Assembly: GCA_963082875.1 (NCBI GenBank)
Contig: OY720099.1
Location: forward strand, 2,790,001-2,854,000
DNA from: Corella eumyota
Taxonomy: Eukaryota; Chordata; Ascidiacea; Phlebobranchia; Corellidae
Length of the DNA stretch: 64,000 nt
Reading direction: 5' to 3'
Below are positions 36,763 through 49,000 of this stretch, piece after piece. The notes beneath the pieces were generated by a model, which was not told the DNA's origin, ran no database searches, and saw only the letters and a list, made by a program, of their open reading frames with translations. The translations under genes and the position numbers were made by a program. The number at the start of each line of letters is the position of its first letter. Positions within the stretch are counted from its first letter, which is position 1.

Positions 36763-36983
36763 ATTTATTTTATAAACTTTTTTAATGGCTATGCAATATA
36801 ATCCATGGGACCCAGTGGGCCATGGATTAAATAGTGAATTTCGTTTGACCAATTTCACCGGGCTAAAGGGATGAGGATGTAAAGTCCCTCAGAAAGTGCT
36901 GCTCAAATTTCTAGAGGGACTTGACGACTCAGAAACAACAAGTAAAAAAAATGAACTACAAGGTTTTACGACCCCCACTATCG
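36763..36983 (+). CDS. SEPHS2: Selenocysteine-encoding alternative exon of selenophosphate synthetase (SPS2-type isoform)
   Basis: The acceptor TGGTCTAG precedes 22 nt of leader and an ATG at 36785. The frame reads through an in-frame TGA at 36872-36874 (codon 30) in the context FTGLKG-U-GCKVPQKVLLKF, exactly where SPS2 proteins carry catalytic selenocysteine. The exon ends at 36983 (ATCG|GTAAGA) in phase 1, which fits exon 37867-37970 and skips the Gly exons. The resulting isoform would be 484 residues with Sec30 and would make selenophosphate, the selenium donor for Sec-tRNA. Conserved coding on both sides of the TGA, and a SECIS element in the 3' UTR, argue that this is recoding and not a broken exon. 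Confidence 0.9.
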
Positions 36984-37171
36984 GTAAGAAAAAGAAAATC
37001 AAAACGTTTTAGGGCCATGTCCACTGTCCAAATTCCAAAATTCAACTTTTCACAGCATGTTATGGTTTTGTCTAATTTTTTGTTAGTGGCACCATCTCTT
37101 TTCAGTTTTTTTTTGGTTCAATAAGTGGTAAAGCCATTTATTTCAGGTTATTACTTTGCTGATACTCCATA

Positions 37172-40100
37172 ATGGCATCTCGACCAACATTTGATCCAGA
37201 ACTGCATGGATTGGATAAGAAGTTTCGCCTGACAAAATATACAGGTAAATATCAGGATTCGAATATGGCATTGTTATTGTACCAAAAACTAAAATTTGTT
37301 AATTACTTTTATAGCATTATTTTTAGGCTTTTTAAAATACATAAAATGTTAATTTGAATTTAATTTTGTTTAGGTCTTCATGGAGGTGGATGTAAGGTTC
37401 CAAACTCAGTTTTAACAAAATTGTTGTCGGAAATAACACCAGGGCACCAGAATCATTACCAAGATGATCAGTTTTTAAATGGAATGATTATGCCAAGACT
37501 TGGTACTACATTTGAGGCGGCCCTATTATCATTTAAAACTCATTGAAATATACTTCAGTTTAATTTGGCAGTTTTTGTAATTATTCATTAGGATTATTTC
37601 CTGCTATGTATATATGCTGCCATAATTTGCATGTGATTCACCTATTATGGTTATTTTAATATTAAAGGACAACTGGACATGGCCTTAATATATTATTGTT
37701 TATATTTGAATAACATATTTAGTAGTTATATTTGTTGTATAATAATGAATAATTATCATTTCCTTTTTAAATTAAACAACTAAAATCTAATGATAATTAT
37801 TCATACTTGCTAAGCTTTAATTAAGTTTGTTTTATAACTATTTTAACAACTGAATTTAATTTGAAGGTATTGGACTTGATTCTTGTATTATACCACTTAG
37901 ATTTGGTGGACTATCTTTGCTGCAAACAACAGATTTTTTCTATCCATTAGTTGACGATCCCTATATGATGGTATGCATAAGTTCTTATGTGGCATACTCA
38001 TATAAAAAATGCTTTTTAAATAACAGCTCTATTATAACTATAATTTTTTAAGGGTTATAACTGTTATATGATATTTTATATATAGGGTAAAATTGCCTGT
38101 GCCAATGTATTAAGTGACTTATATGCAATGGGAGTATCTGAATGTGACAATATGTTGATGTTACTGGGAGTTAGTTCCAAGTTTACTGAAAGAGAAAGAG
38201 ATACCATTATACCTCTAATGATTCGTGGCTTTAAGGTAAGATTGTTACTGCAACAATACAATTTATTGTTAGCAATATTAAAATAGATTTGACGCACTAG
38301 AATTATGTTAATATTACTTAAACAAAATTTTATTTTATAAAAAAATGTGTTATGTGTTTGACATACATTTGTTATTAAGTTTTCTAATTTGACTTGCTGT
38401 TTTAACAGGATTGTGCAGAAGAAGGCGGTACTGCTATAACAGGAGGCCAGACTGTTTTAAATCCATGGTGTCTGATTGGTGGAGTTGCTACTGCAGTTTG
38501 CCAGCCTAACGAATTTATTATGTATGTATAAGATTATTAATATCTAAATAACATTGCATAATCTAAAAATTTTGACAATTATCGTTTTTATAACACTTGG
38601 TTTACTCGTTTTTTATGCCTATCGCGAGTAAAAAACTTAGTTTTTATTTAAAAAGGTTTGACAAGCTTACTTGACATTGTATATTTTTTACTAAATTGTA
38701 AAATAAATAATGTTTATATTATAGGCCAGATAATGCTGTACCAGGTGATGTCCTTGTTCTTACCAAACCACTAGGTACTCAAGTTGCTTGCAATGCACAT
38801 CAATGGCTGGAACAACGTAACGATAAATGGAATAGAATAAAGCTTATTGTAGGGCAGGAGGATGTAGAGAAGGCTTACCAGGATGCTATGTTCAACATGG
38901 CACGCCTTAACCGCACAGGTGAAACTTGTATGATAATATGTGGTTTATTTTGTTTAGCGTATGGCCTGAGTAAGAATTTAACGAATGGCTTAAGTAAACT
39001 TTGGTTTTAAGTGTAATTGGAATTTTGGATTTACGCATGGTTTAAATCTTATGTAACACTATTATGACTAAAATAATATATTTGCATGCTTATTTTTAAA
39101 TGTATGGCTAAATACATTTTTGATTTTTAAATTATTGTATTAAAATTTTTTTGAATTTTTTAGCTTGTAAAATTTTATTAAATTTGAAGTGGTAACTAGG
39201 GATGGGCCAATCGAATCCGAGTCCGAGTACTCGGCCCGAGTATTAAGCATATTTTAATACTCGTGCTCGTCGAGCATTTTTTAGTACTCGGACGCCGAGT
39301 AATAATTTGTCATTTAGGATCGTATACGATTTACTAAACATAAAAAACACAAGGTTTGCCTTTTTCTAATAATTTATAATCTACTCTCAATTATATTACG
39401 TTATTTAAGCAACAATTGCGCAACTAATACACTTTTTACTACACTTTTTTTACTAAATTTTACGCATAATAAATTTGAGACTTAAACATTTTCGTTTGGA
39501 CTTAAAATGATATTGCTATCAGCGGTAAGTAGTTTTGCCAACGTTAAACCTTTTATAATCCATAAATACGTGTTTTTTGGCAAATTTTGCAGTTTTAAAA
39601 TTATGCGGGAAAGATTCTCGTGAACAGTTATATACGTTTAAATGACGTCATAACCGAGTACTCGGACTCGGCCGAGTATCGCGACAAAATACTCGGGCTC
39701 GTCGAATCCGAGTAATTTGGATTTCAGCCCATCCCTAGTGGTAACCATACAAAATTATTTTTTTTTTAATTAATAATTTGATTCTATCCAGCTGCACAAC
39801 TTATGCATCAGTTTAACAGTCATGGAGCAACCGATGTGACTGGATTTGGTATTTTGGGCCATGCCTCAAATCTTGCCAAACAACAACGCAATGACGTCAA
39901 CTTTGTTATTCACAATTTACCCTGTATTGCTAAAATGGCTTCTATTGCAAAGGCTTGTGGAAACCTATTTGGACTTCTGCAAGGAACTTCCGCAGAAACA
40001 TCTGGTAAGGATATTGTTAATTACTTTGTATATTGTTCTGCTATTTTAAAGAAAATAAATAACTTAAACTATTCACAAATGGTTTTTTAGTAAAGCACTT

Positions 40101-41195
40101 GATTTTTTGCCTATGGTAAAGATAGGTTTGCAATTCTTTTTATTAACGCTTGTTTTTTTTATATTTTTTAGGAGGTTTGTTAATTTGTTTGCCAAGAGAA
40201 CAAGCTGCTAAATATTGTGCTGAAATAAAGAAAATTGAGGGACACCAAGCTTGGATTATTGGAATTGTTGAGAAAGGTAATAAACAATTAAATTCATGAC
40301 AATTTTAATTTGTTTATATTTTTTTGATTGCCCAATTTTTTGTTTTAGGAAGCAAAACCGCCCGAATAATTGACAAACCTCGTGTAATTGAAGTTCAGAC
40401 TTTAGAAGATGGTACGGTTCAAAGTGTTCCCCCCACAACTACACCAAGAAGAACAGTAAGTTTAACTCAGTCTAATACAATGGTTTAACTTTAAAATTTT
40501 ACTTTTACGAGTTTATGTGTTTAAGTGGTCATTGGTAAAGTAGTTTGTGTGTGTAAGGTGCTTTAAAATGTGTATAAGGGTGCTTTAAACCATGTGATTA
40601 AAACAAAATACGTTACCAATATGTACCAAGTATAATACAGTATGCTAAATTATTTTATTTTTAATTAAGATTAAACCTCCAATAATGCAAGAGCAGGTCA
40701 AACCACAATTACCTATAATTCAACAAGAGGTAATTATAGGATTTTGTTCGAAGGATTTTTAAAATATTTGCTACCAAATTTTGTATTTGTTTAATTTTTA
40801 TTTTGCATAACTAGGTTATTCCTATAGCCACCCTTTCTTCAAATCAACAACAAACCGAAACTGTAACCACCGAAATGGTGGAAGAAAGTGCCATTCAAAA
40901 TGTCACCCAATTAACACCAGTGTCTATAAACGATCAGCAACAGTTGCAACAGGTAAAAAAACATTAACCATGAAATGTTTTTTATGTTGTATTAAGTGAT
41001 TGTAAATATATATATATATATATATATATATAAGACCTGAGTAAATGATTACTATAGTCTATTTAATGTTGTGTTTAGTCTGTAGTTAACGGAATATAAA
41101 AGCATATTTTTTCTTGTTGTTAGATTGTACAAGATCAACAACAGCAACAATTCCAACAACACGAATTACAACAAGTTCAATTTGCCAACCACTAA
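37172..41195 (+). CDS. SEPHS1: Selenophosphate synthetase, Gly isoform (SPS1-type) and shared downstream exons
   Basis: Twelve exons (37172-37244, 37374-37502, 37867-37970, 38086-38235, 38409-38521, 38725-38918, 39792-40004, 40172-40276, 40349-40455, 40670-40729, 40815-40952, 41124-41195) give 485 residues. The first two are specific to this isoform and place Gly (GGT, 37385-37387) in [10 protein letters not shown], the position of Sec in SPS2 and Thr in vertebrate SEPHS1. Shared exons carry [14 protein letters not shown], the metal-binding TTDFFYP and [20 protein letters not shown], the ATP-loop [21 protein letters not shown], and [12 protein letters not shown]. The last three exons add a Gln-rich tail absent from the human proteins. 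Non-Sec SPS1 proteins lack classical synthetase activity and have a separate, poorly defined role. A hAT element sits in the intron at 38919-39791. Confidence 0.95.
39197..39737. mobile_element. Non-autonomous hAT element with intact ends and perfect 8-bp target duplication
   Basis: Termini TAGGGATGGGC and GCCCATCCCTA form perfect 11-bp inverted repeats. They are flanked by identical GTGGTAAC copies at 39189-39196 and 39738-39745, the 8-bp duplication typical of hAT. Subterminal regions are dense in CTCGG/CGAGT palindromes (for example CCGAGTACTCGG) that are also inversely repeated between the ends. The 541-bp element has no transposase frame. The perfect duplication suggests a fairly young insertion into a selenophosphate synthetase intron. 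Confidence 0.85.
41008..41034. repeat. (TA)n microsatellite
   Basis: A run of TA repeats of about 27 bp in the last intron of the selenophosphate synthetase gene. Confidence 0.8.
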
Positions 41196-41340
41196 TCGAA
41201 GCCTACAGTTGACAAATAACATTTTTACATTGTTTTTACTGTACTTAATGCTTTTCATGCACAAATTTGGTGCTGGATGTTTTTGGACACAAATTGAGCA
41301 GCTTGTGTTATAAAAACTTTCAGCACAGTCCAATTATTTA

Positions 41341-41413
41341 TAGCAGCTATGTGACGTTACAAGCCAGAAATTGCAAAATTTGCAACGGTTTGTATACTGA
41401 TGGTTTGCTGCTA
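41341..41413 (+). promoter_or_regulatory. SECIS element (type II-like) in the selenophosphate synthetase 3' UTR
   Basis: Helix I pairs TAGCAGC (41341-41347) with GCTGCTA (41407-41413), 7 of 7. An internal loop (TAT / GGTTT) leads to the non-Watson-Crick quartet, GTGA (41351-41354) opposite TGAT (41398-41401). Helix II pairs TACAAGCC (41358-41365) with GGTTTGTA (41387-41394). The apical loop opens with AGAAA (the AAR motif, 41366-41370) and closes in a small TTGC/GCAA stem (71-74 with 82-85 of the same hundred). Both spacers between quartet and apical loop are 11 nt, as expected. It starts 146 bp after the stop codon. GTGA replaces the usual ATGA, a known minor variant. It directs Sec insertion at TGA 36872. 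Confidence 0.88.
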
Positions 41414-41516
41414 CATTTAATGGACTACTTTTTTAATGATAGGGACTTGTTAGTTTATTTGTTTTCTATAAAAAATCATAAAATCAATCTTGAAAATATT
41501 GTACTTTATTATGACC

Positions 41517-41522
41517 AATAAA
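41517..41522 (+). terminator. poly(A) signal AATAAA of the selenophosphate synthetase gene
   Basis: AATAAA lies 322 bp after the stop and 104 bp after the SECIS element, so the SECIS falls inside the mRNA. Confidence 0.65.
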
Positions 41523-42947
41523 GAAAGTTATGTAAGAAATGTTTTGGATTTGTTTTAGTAAGTATAGGAGTGTTTTATTAAATTTAGGGCAATAGAAAGC
41601 TGCGTTATGGCCGATTTTCATTTAGTTAAAATGTTGCGCTTGAAGCACTTTTGTTAAGGTAAATCTTGAATTTAGTTTTTACCAATTTATTTTTTAATTA
41701 ATTGCCCTCACTACGAATTTTTTCCAACAAATCTTACATAAAATTACGTCAGAATTCAAACCATACAAAATCTCAGTGTAAACTTTAAACGCGAAATCAC
41801 AAATATTTTTTCGCTTAAAACTACAATTTAAACGCCATTTTTTCACGGTTTTAAAACCAGTAAAAGTCAAACCGCAAAAAAATGCATTTTAACCACCTTG
41901 ATACGTCAATTTTAGTAAATCTTCACACGACAAAAGGTCGGTATCTACCCACATTTATTCCACCTTCCAATATACAGGGAGAGAACAACGCCTTTCGATA
42001 AGCAACTAAAACGTTAAAAACTCAACGCTGTCGTTGTGCTCAAAACAAGTTCTCTATACGAATAGTCTCAGCGCAGCCGCACGCCCCTGCTGCTCATCGT
42101 TGAAATACTTTGTTTGTATTATTTTGACGTCACACTCCGCTGCCCATAACTCACTTTGGCTGCCATCTTTAAATGATGACAGGAAATGAGTAAATAAGTA
42201 TTCTGAGTTTTTATAGGTTGTTTTTAAATGTATTCACTCTTTGCCTATTGTTAATTTATTATTAGGATTGTAGGTTAATTAAGGCTTATTTTAAGGCTCC
42301 AGTTTAGGCTATATTATTGTTTCTTTGTGCCAGGAAATAGCGTTGTTAAATGTGGTTTACAATTTCTCAACGAAAGGGCTACGTTAATATTTTGTTGATC
42401 TAGCACTGCGTTATTGTTACATAAAAGATACATGTAGGGCGGCATTATTCTAAAATAGTTATAATAAACGTTATATGCAGTGTATTAGGAAACTAGTAGT
42501 GTAGTTATGTTGCTATTTTATATATCTGTTATTGTTTACAAACGAAAATAACAGACAAATGTCAGGCATATTTTAAAACGCATTTATAGTTATTTGTAAA
42601 GTTAAATTATTTAAAAGCACATTTATGTAGGACCAATAAATCTGTTATACTTAATAATAGTATGTTTATATATTTAGTAAACTAAGCAAATAAATGTGTT
42701 ATATTACTTTTTTAACTTGAAAAAAAAACTTGATAAGTTAATTTTTTTTATTTATTTTAGACTTTATATTACATGATTTCATAAAAATTAACAAAATGTG
42801 GTAAATTAAATGGGGAATATGCTTCCCCACAGTTGTACTTTCTGGATCAATATTAAGGTGGATTTTACCCGAACCTTGTAATGGAGTTGATCTGGATTTA
42901 CTTTAAGCTTTTGGATACAACTTATAAACAATTGAGGTGCAAATCAA
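41523..42947 (+). promoter_or_regulatory. Intergenic gap, probable KMT2E promoter and 5' UTR
   Basis: A GC-richer patch at 42030-42180 (CTCAGCGCAGCCGCACGCCC, TTTTGACGTCACACTCCGC) is the best promoter candidate for the KMT2E-type gene. A leader segment with an upstream ORF (listed separately) follows after an AT-rich 5'-UTR intron or spacer. No other gene is visible in this gap. Confidence 0.45.
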
Positions 42948-43024
42948 ATGATAAGCACAAAGCTAGGAATGACTACTACTTTGCAGCAAGAAATATGCTT
43001 GAAAAAAATGGCTGTCGGTTCTAA
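42881..43024 (+). CDS. Upstream ORF overlapping the KMT2E start, 47 codons
   Basis: ATG at 42881 opens a frame beginning MELIWIYFKLLDTTYKQL and ending in TAA at 43022-43024, the last three bases before the donor GTAAGT. It starts 67 bp before, and in a different frame from, the main ATG at 42948. If it is in the mature 5' UTR, it should reduce initiation at the main ATG. I know of no homologue. Confidence 0.35.
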   Translation: MELIWIYFKLLDTTYKQLRCKSNDKHKARNDYYFAARNMLEKNGCRF

Positions 43025-46000
43025 GTAAGTATTACTTATATTTGCCATCTATTCATCATTAAAATTATCATAGTTACAAATTGTTTGTATTATATATAAT
43101 CAATTTTTAGCATTGAGAGCATTCAAGAAGTATCTGCAATAAATCACCAAATACAACAGGCCTGTCAAACACACGATGATGAACATTGTTTTGGATTGCC
43201 TTATCAGGTGATTTAAAAAAACCTTTTATTAGTAAAATTTACAACTGTCAACTCAAAAAATATATTGTAAATAGTGTATTGTTATACTGCCTAAGATGTA
43301 CCACTTTCCTACCAAAAATGTTTCTGTTATGCATACCATATAATGATTAGCAAATATATACAGTTAAAAATGGTTTTTATTTACTACCTTATTTGGTAAG
43401 GAGATAAACTAAAATTTTTGTGTATATATGATTTAGGATCATAATTATGGAGCCCCTCCCCCAGTTAGACAATCAACACCACCACCCTTGTCCCACCAAT
43501 ACTCATCCATTCTTCTTAAATCTAATTTGTTAAACGGAAATGCCTCATATCATGATGTTCTACAAGTTGATAAAAATGGTTTGGTACCTCCAAATCGTAA
43601 CAATACAAATTCGATTCCAATTTCAAATTCTCTGCCAATCCAAAACGGTCGGTGTTTTTTTTTTTTTTTTTTTTTGTAATAAATTTTTGTACTATATATA
43701 TACCATGTTTTCAGTGTTGTTATGTTGTATGTAATATACTTTTAAATGTTATTTTCTATGTAGGAATTAATCATGCTGGAACCTCAAAAAACAACTCGAA
43801 TTATGGATTACCAAACAATGTTAATGGATTATCTAACAACTTTAATGAAGTTAAAAAATTGGAAGATGTAACGCGATGTATTTGTGGGTAAGTTAATATT
43901 GTGATTAATGTCCTGTGTAAATTTTAAATACTGTTTAATAAAAGAGCTATATATAATTTTTCAATTTTATGCAAAGGTTTACTCATGATGATGGCTATAT
44001 GATATGTTGTGATCGATGTGCTGTATGGCAACATATTGACTGTATGAACATCAACAGAAACAATATACCTGAAACCTATTTATGTGACTATTGCAATCCA
44101 AGGTAAATCAATATGTTAGATTTGTTTTTAGAAAACAGATTGTTTAAAACTAACTTACGCTATAATAATCCTGTTTTGGCACAGAAAATTAAATAAAGAA
44201 CAAGCGAAACTGCTTCAAGCAAGAAAAAAGGAAGATTTATCAAGTAAGTTAAAACTGTTTTGTATAGAGAACATATCTAAAACCACATTGCTTATTGTTA
44301 AATAAAATAATTTATTTGTGTAGTGTTGTCTGAATTGGAAAGCAGCGATATGGATACTGGCGATGAAAAGGACTTGCCTTCATACACTGCCGTGCAATCC
44401 ACCCCAACCAGTTTAACTATAACTTCAAATCGTGGTAATAAAAAAAACGAAGGGGTAACAGGCAAAAAACGAAAACGAAGCAAAGACGATAAACATGCAG
44501 GCAAACGGGTATGTGGTGATTAATCCCAGTGTTGTTTATTGTTTTGATTATCACTATAAACAATCCTAATTGTTTGTTATAAATGTTAGGCAAATGTTTA
44601 TTATCAATCGTAAATATGTTTATTATCACTTCTTTCCTTATTTATTTAGACAAATAGCACTGAAAAAAAGCAGGCCAGGTCACGTTCAAAGGTAATATTT
44701 TTACCATTTCTATTTTTCCTGTTTATTTTTGTTGTGAATAATTTATTTTGCATCACTTAATTATATATTTTTTGTTGTTAGTCGTCATGTACAGATAGCA
44801 TTGATGAAGACTTTATGGGAATAAGTTTTGCTTGGGAAAGAAAACTAAGGTAAGTTTAACTAATATATATATAAGATTTAATTTTTGAATGCTCTAAACA
44901 ATCTATCTTGTCTTCAGTGTAATAATCAATATTTTGTTCTAGTTTACATATAAGTATATTGAAGTAGACTATTTTATAAAATAAAGCTGATTTAAAATAG
45001 AATAATATCAAAAAATAAAAGTTTGCTTTAAATAATTAATTTCAATTTATATTTAATGGAATTAGGGAATGGAAAGAAATTTATAGAGAAATCGAAAATA
45101 GTTCGCACACATCAGAATTATTACAGGCAGTCTTGACATCATCATCGAAACTTCCAAACCACAAAAATATTGAGGAAAATGTATTGTTTAAACTTCATAA
45201 ACAACTAGTAAAGGTATAAGCAACTTAAATTTGATATTTTTTTAAATTTTGTTTTAATAAGTGTGTTTAAAAAGCAAGTATATATATATATTGTAATAAG
45301 GCATAGCAATATGTTGTTAGGTCCCTATGTTAATGTTATATTGGACTTATTTAAATTTTGACCTCAAATTTTTTACTAGGTTAATCAGTTGCGTAACAAA
45401 TTGGTTGCGATAGAGGATATTCCTGTAAAACAACCTGTTATTGAAGTAAAAGGATCTTACATGCTTTCAAAACAATCTGAAGTTACCAGCAACACTCAGT
45501 TTAAAAAGTAAGTGCAAAATAACCTTAAAATTTCTTTTTTAAGCTTTATTGTGTTACTTAAAATGGGAACCTATTGTTTAATATATGTGTATGTGTTTAG
45601 ACCCTATCCATATGTGTTTCATTACAATGGGTTTGATGGATTAGAAATTACAGTTGATTCTAGAACATCTGGAAACATATCAAGATTTTTAAGAAGGTCT
45701 TGTTGCCCAAACTGTGAGGTAAATAACATAGTTAAATTTAATAATTTTTTATATTATTGACTTAGCTACGTTTTTATTACATTCTTTTACTTAATTTTAG
45801 ATCCAGCATGTAATAGAAAACAAGAAGTTACATTTATTTGTTGTTACAAAACAAAATATAACCAGAGGAAATGAAATAACCATACCCTTTGATTTCAAAT
45901 ACCAAAACTGGTAATTTTTTATCTGATTTTCAACAATTTTGATAACAACATAGATTATTCTACTTTTGTGGTTAACCAACTAAAAAATAAATGTTGAAAT

Positions 46001-49000
46001 TATATTTTTAGTCAGTATAATGTTGATTGCGCCTGCTCAAGATTCAAGGAATGTCCTGTGTATAAATTTACAAATATGAGGATACAAATGTAAGTAAAAA
46101 ATTAATTATTATGGAAAAAGTAAAAATTATAGATAAGAGTTAGAATCAAATTATTGAATTTTTTATTTTTTTTCTCAGGGAGCACAAATTAAAATCAAAA
46201 AGTGAAAACCGTCGACTATCACCTTTACGATTATCGTTAAATCGAATTCATTCAGGAGAGGTAAGTAACAAGCTTATATTTTATGACTTTTATTGATTAT
46301 TTACTTAAATTTGTTCTATGATTTAGTCAAATGGTTACACAAGCTCAGAACATGATTCACATTTACACGAAGCAGAATCTGAAGAAAATCAAAGAAAAAA
46401 GGTAGAAAAGTTTAATTAAAATATTAAATTTCGAAAATCAAAGATTATTTGCATATAGAACTAAATGTGTTTTAAATATTCAAATTTTAAATTTTTTTCA
46501 GTCAAGAGAAGAGAGAAAAATGGAGGCTTACATTCGTCAGATAGAAAAGATGGAAAAGTTAGAAAAAAAGCGAGAACAACAGCACTTACTTTCACCAACT
46601 GACAATAACTCCAAAGATGGCTTGACATCCCCATTCAGTTCCTCATTAAATGCAGTAAATACAAAAAAAAATTAATAAACTTTATCTTTACATAGAGCTA
46701 AGTAGTTTAATACTGGAATTGCTTGTTTTATAGGATCATACTCACTCTAATTCTCTTGATTCACATGCTTCAGTTGTAACCCCAGCTCGCAGAGTAATAA
46801 GGTAAAACTCACAACATATTAATTATTTATGTAAAAGTTTAAGAGATAATATAAAATTAAATTTTTTTGACTGTTCAAATATTTATGCATTATAGTATAC
46901 TAAACAATGAACTGATAGTAAAATTTATTTTAGACGAAAATCTGGTCGTGGAGGTCGTCGCCAAGCACGCAGGGGTCGTAACCTTTCTATGGAAGGGGTA
47001 ACATCTCCCCTTACAAACCTCATAGAATCAGACTCAAATCATTCATGCGATTTGGATCATGCAAATCATTTCCATATTCCTTTATTTTCAAGTGCGTCTC
47101 CTTTAACGACTAACACACCAACAACGGGAATTTCCGTTAAGGCTGTTCCAAGTCTGGATGTAAGTCAAGCAACAACACTTCTTGGAAGGACTCCATCAAT
47201 AAGTAGCATTACTTCCGCAACACCAAACGATTATTCAGTGTCTAAAAATGCTAATAACAAACCTCAACAAAGCGAAACACAGATGCTTACTAATGCAGCG
47301 GAGTTACCTGGCTTAAAACAATCCTCAGACACGGTTTCAAATGTTACTGAAAGTCTACCAGACAATCCTCACACAAGTTGTGTTAACTTGTCAGCCGATT
47401 CTCCTGATTCCAAAACAGAAATTAGTCCCAAACCTTCACTACCTCTTGTTAAAACTGCAACTGAAGGGCAACCTGTCACAAATGTAAGCAAAACTGTTTC
47501 AGCAGACCCGTCTGCAAGTATAGTGCTTTCAGAAGATGTGGCATCTACAAGTAAAAAACCTTCTAGTGTAACAGAAGAAACCCCCAAAGCAAGCACTTCT
47601 CGTAGAGGGAATATGTTAGAGGCAGTAAAAAAGCCAAAAGTAAAGCCTTGGGATTATAAACCTGGTACACCAAATGGCCAAGTTCATATTGGGGCAGTAA
47701 GAGGGGAGAGGAAATATTTACCACACTCTGGCACATACCTTAAAAAGGTAAAAATTTTGACTTTTTGTGTAGTTTGTTGCTAAATTAAGAATGCTTATGC
47801 TAATTTATAAAAACTTCACAACTATTATTTTAAAATTTAATGTGTATTATTTTGTTTATCGTAGCATTGGTTAACAAAGGCATTTAATGAAAGTCTGGTA
47901 TTCTACGGTCCAATAAACAACCCTGAAAAACCTGAACCAGCCCCAATTACTAAACCCACGATTAAATCATTCAAAAAACAACTGATACTCAACTTTACAA
48001 CAACTGAAACCAACAAAAATGAACCCGCAACAAAAGATTTAATTGGCACTAATGACACTGAAAGTATTGACGAACTAAGTGCCCAAGCACCTCTTAATAA
48101 ACCTGATCTGTTACCTTCTGTCCCTGAGCAACTAAACACGCATTCAAATCTCCCTGTAATTGAATATGAGGTATGTAACAGTTTACTAACTAACACTTAA
48201 CTTAGGCATGGTTGGTGTAATTGTGATAATGCATGGCATTATATAACAGTCATCAAGTCATATTTATTAACTACCAGAAGGTAATTACTAAACATAAAAG
48301 CATGCTTTGCCAGGCAATATAACTCTAACTGCAGAATAACATTGCAATATGTAACGCAGCTGTTTTATAATATTTACATTTAATGGCTATAAGTCTTAGT
48401 TGTGTGTCGCTAAAAATCCAACTTGAAATTGGGTTCTATATTTTTGCGGGCAATTTTTTAGAATTTATCCGATGATGATGATGATGATTGTGAAGAAAAT
48501 ATCCAAATCGTTGAGCCAGAATTATTAATAGAGGTTTGTTGTAGCAGATTTTGCTTGTGCCGTTGATTAGCTTTATGTTAATTTACCTGTATGCTCTTTG
48601 TTATAGATTTTTTAATAAAATTAACTAAAATATATAATTTTTTATGAATTTTTAGTGTAAAAACAAAGTTGAATATTTTTAGAGCTTTGCAATTGATTTT
48701 ATTATGTTTATTTTTTGATATTATTTAAAGTATACGAACTTATTATAAGAAGGCTAAACACTGTTTTAGGTAGAATCGCCTGGGGCGATATTAAATTTAA
48801 GTTTATATCGTGCATGTTTATCGACAAATAATTACGAATTTATTTTTTCTCAGCATGTAGCATGGATATTTATATGTAAATTGTTATCAAAAAAATTCAC
48901 ACTAACTCTAATTAACAAATTTTATTTAAAATATTTTTTTATGTTATTCTATATTAAAAAATAACATATTTTAATCAATTGAAAAAGATTATTTTTAACA

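Noticed and set aside
36785-36874. Sec exon read as a broken or truncated exon because of the in-frame TGA
   Set aside because: Family-conserved coding continues after the TGA, phases fit the next shared exon, and a SECIS element is present in the 3' UTR.
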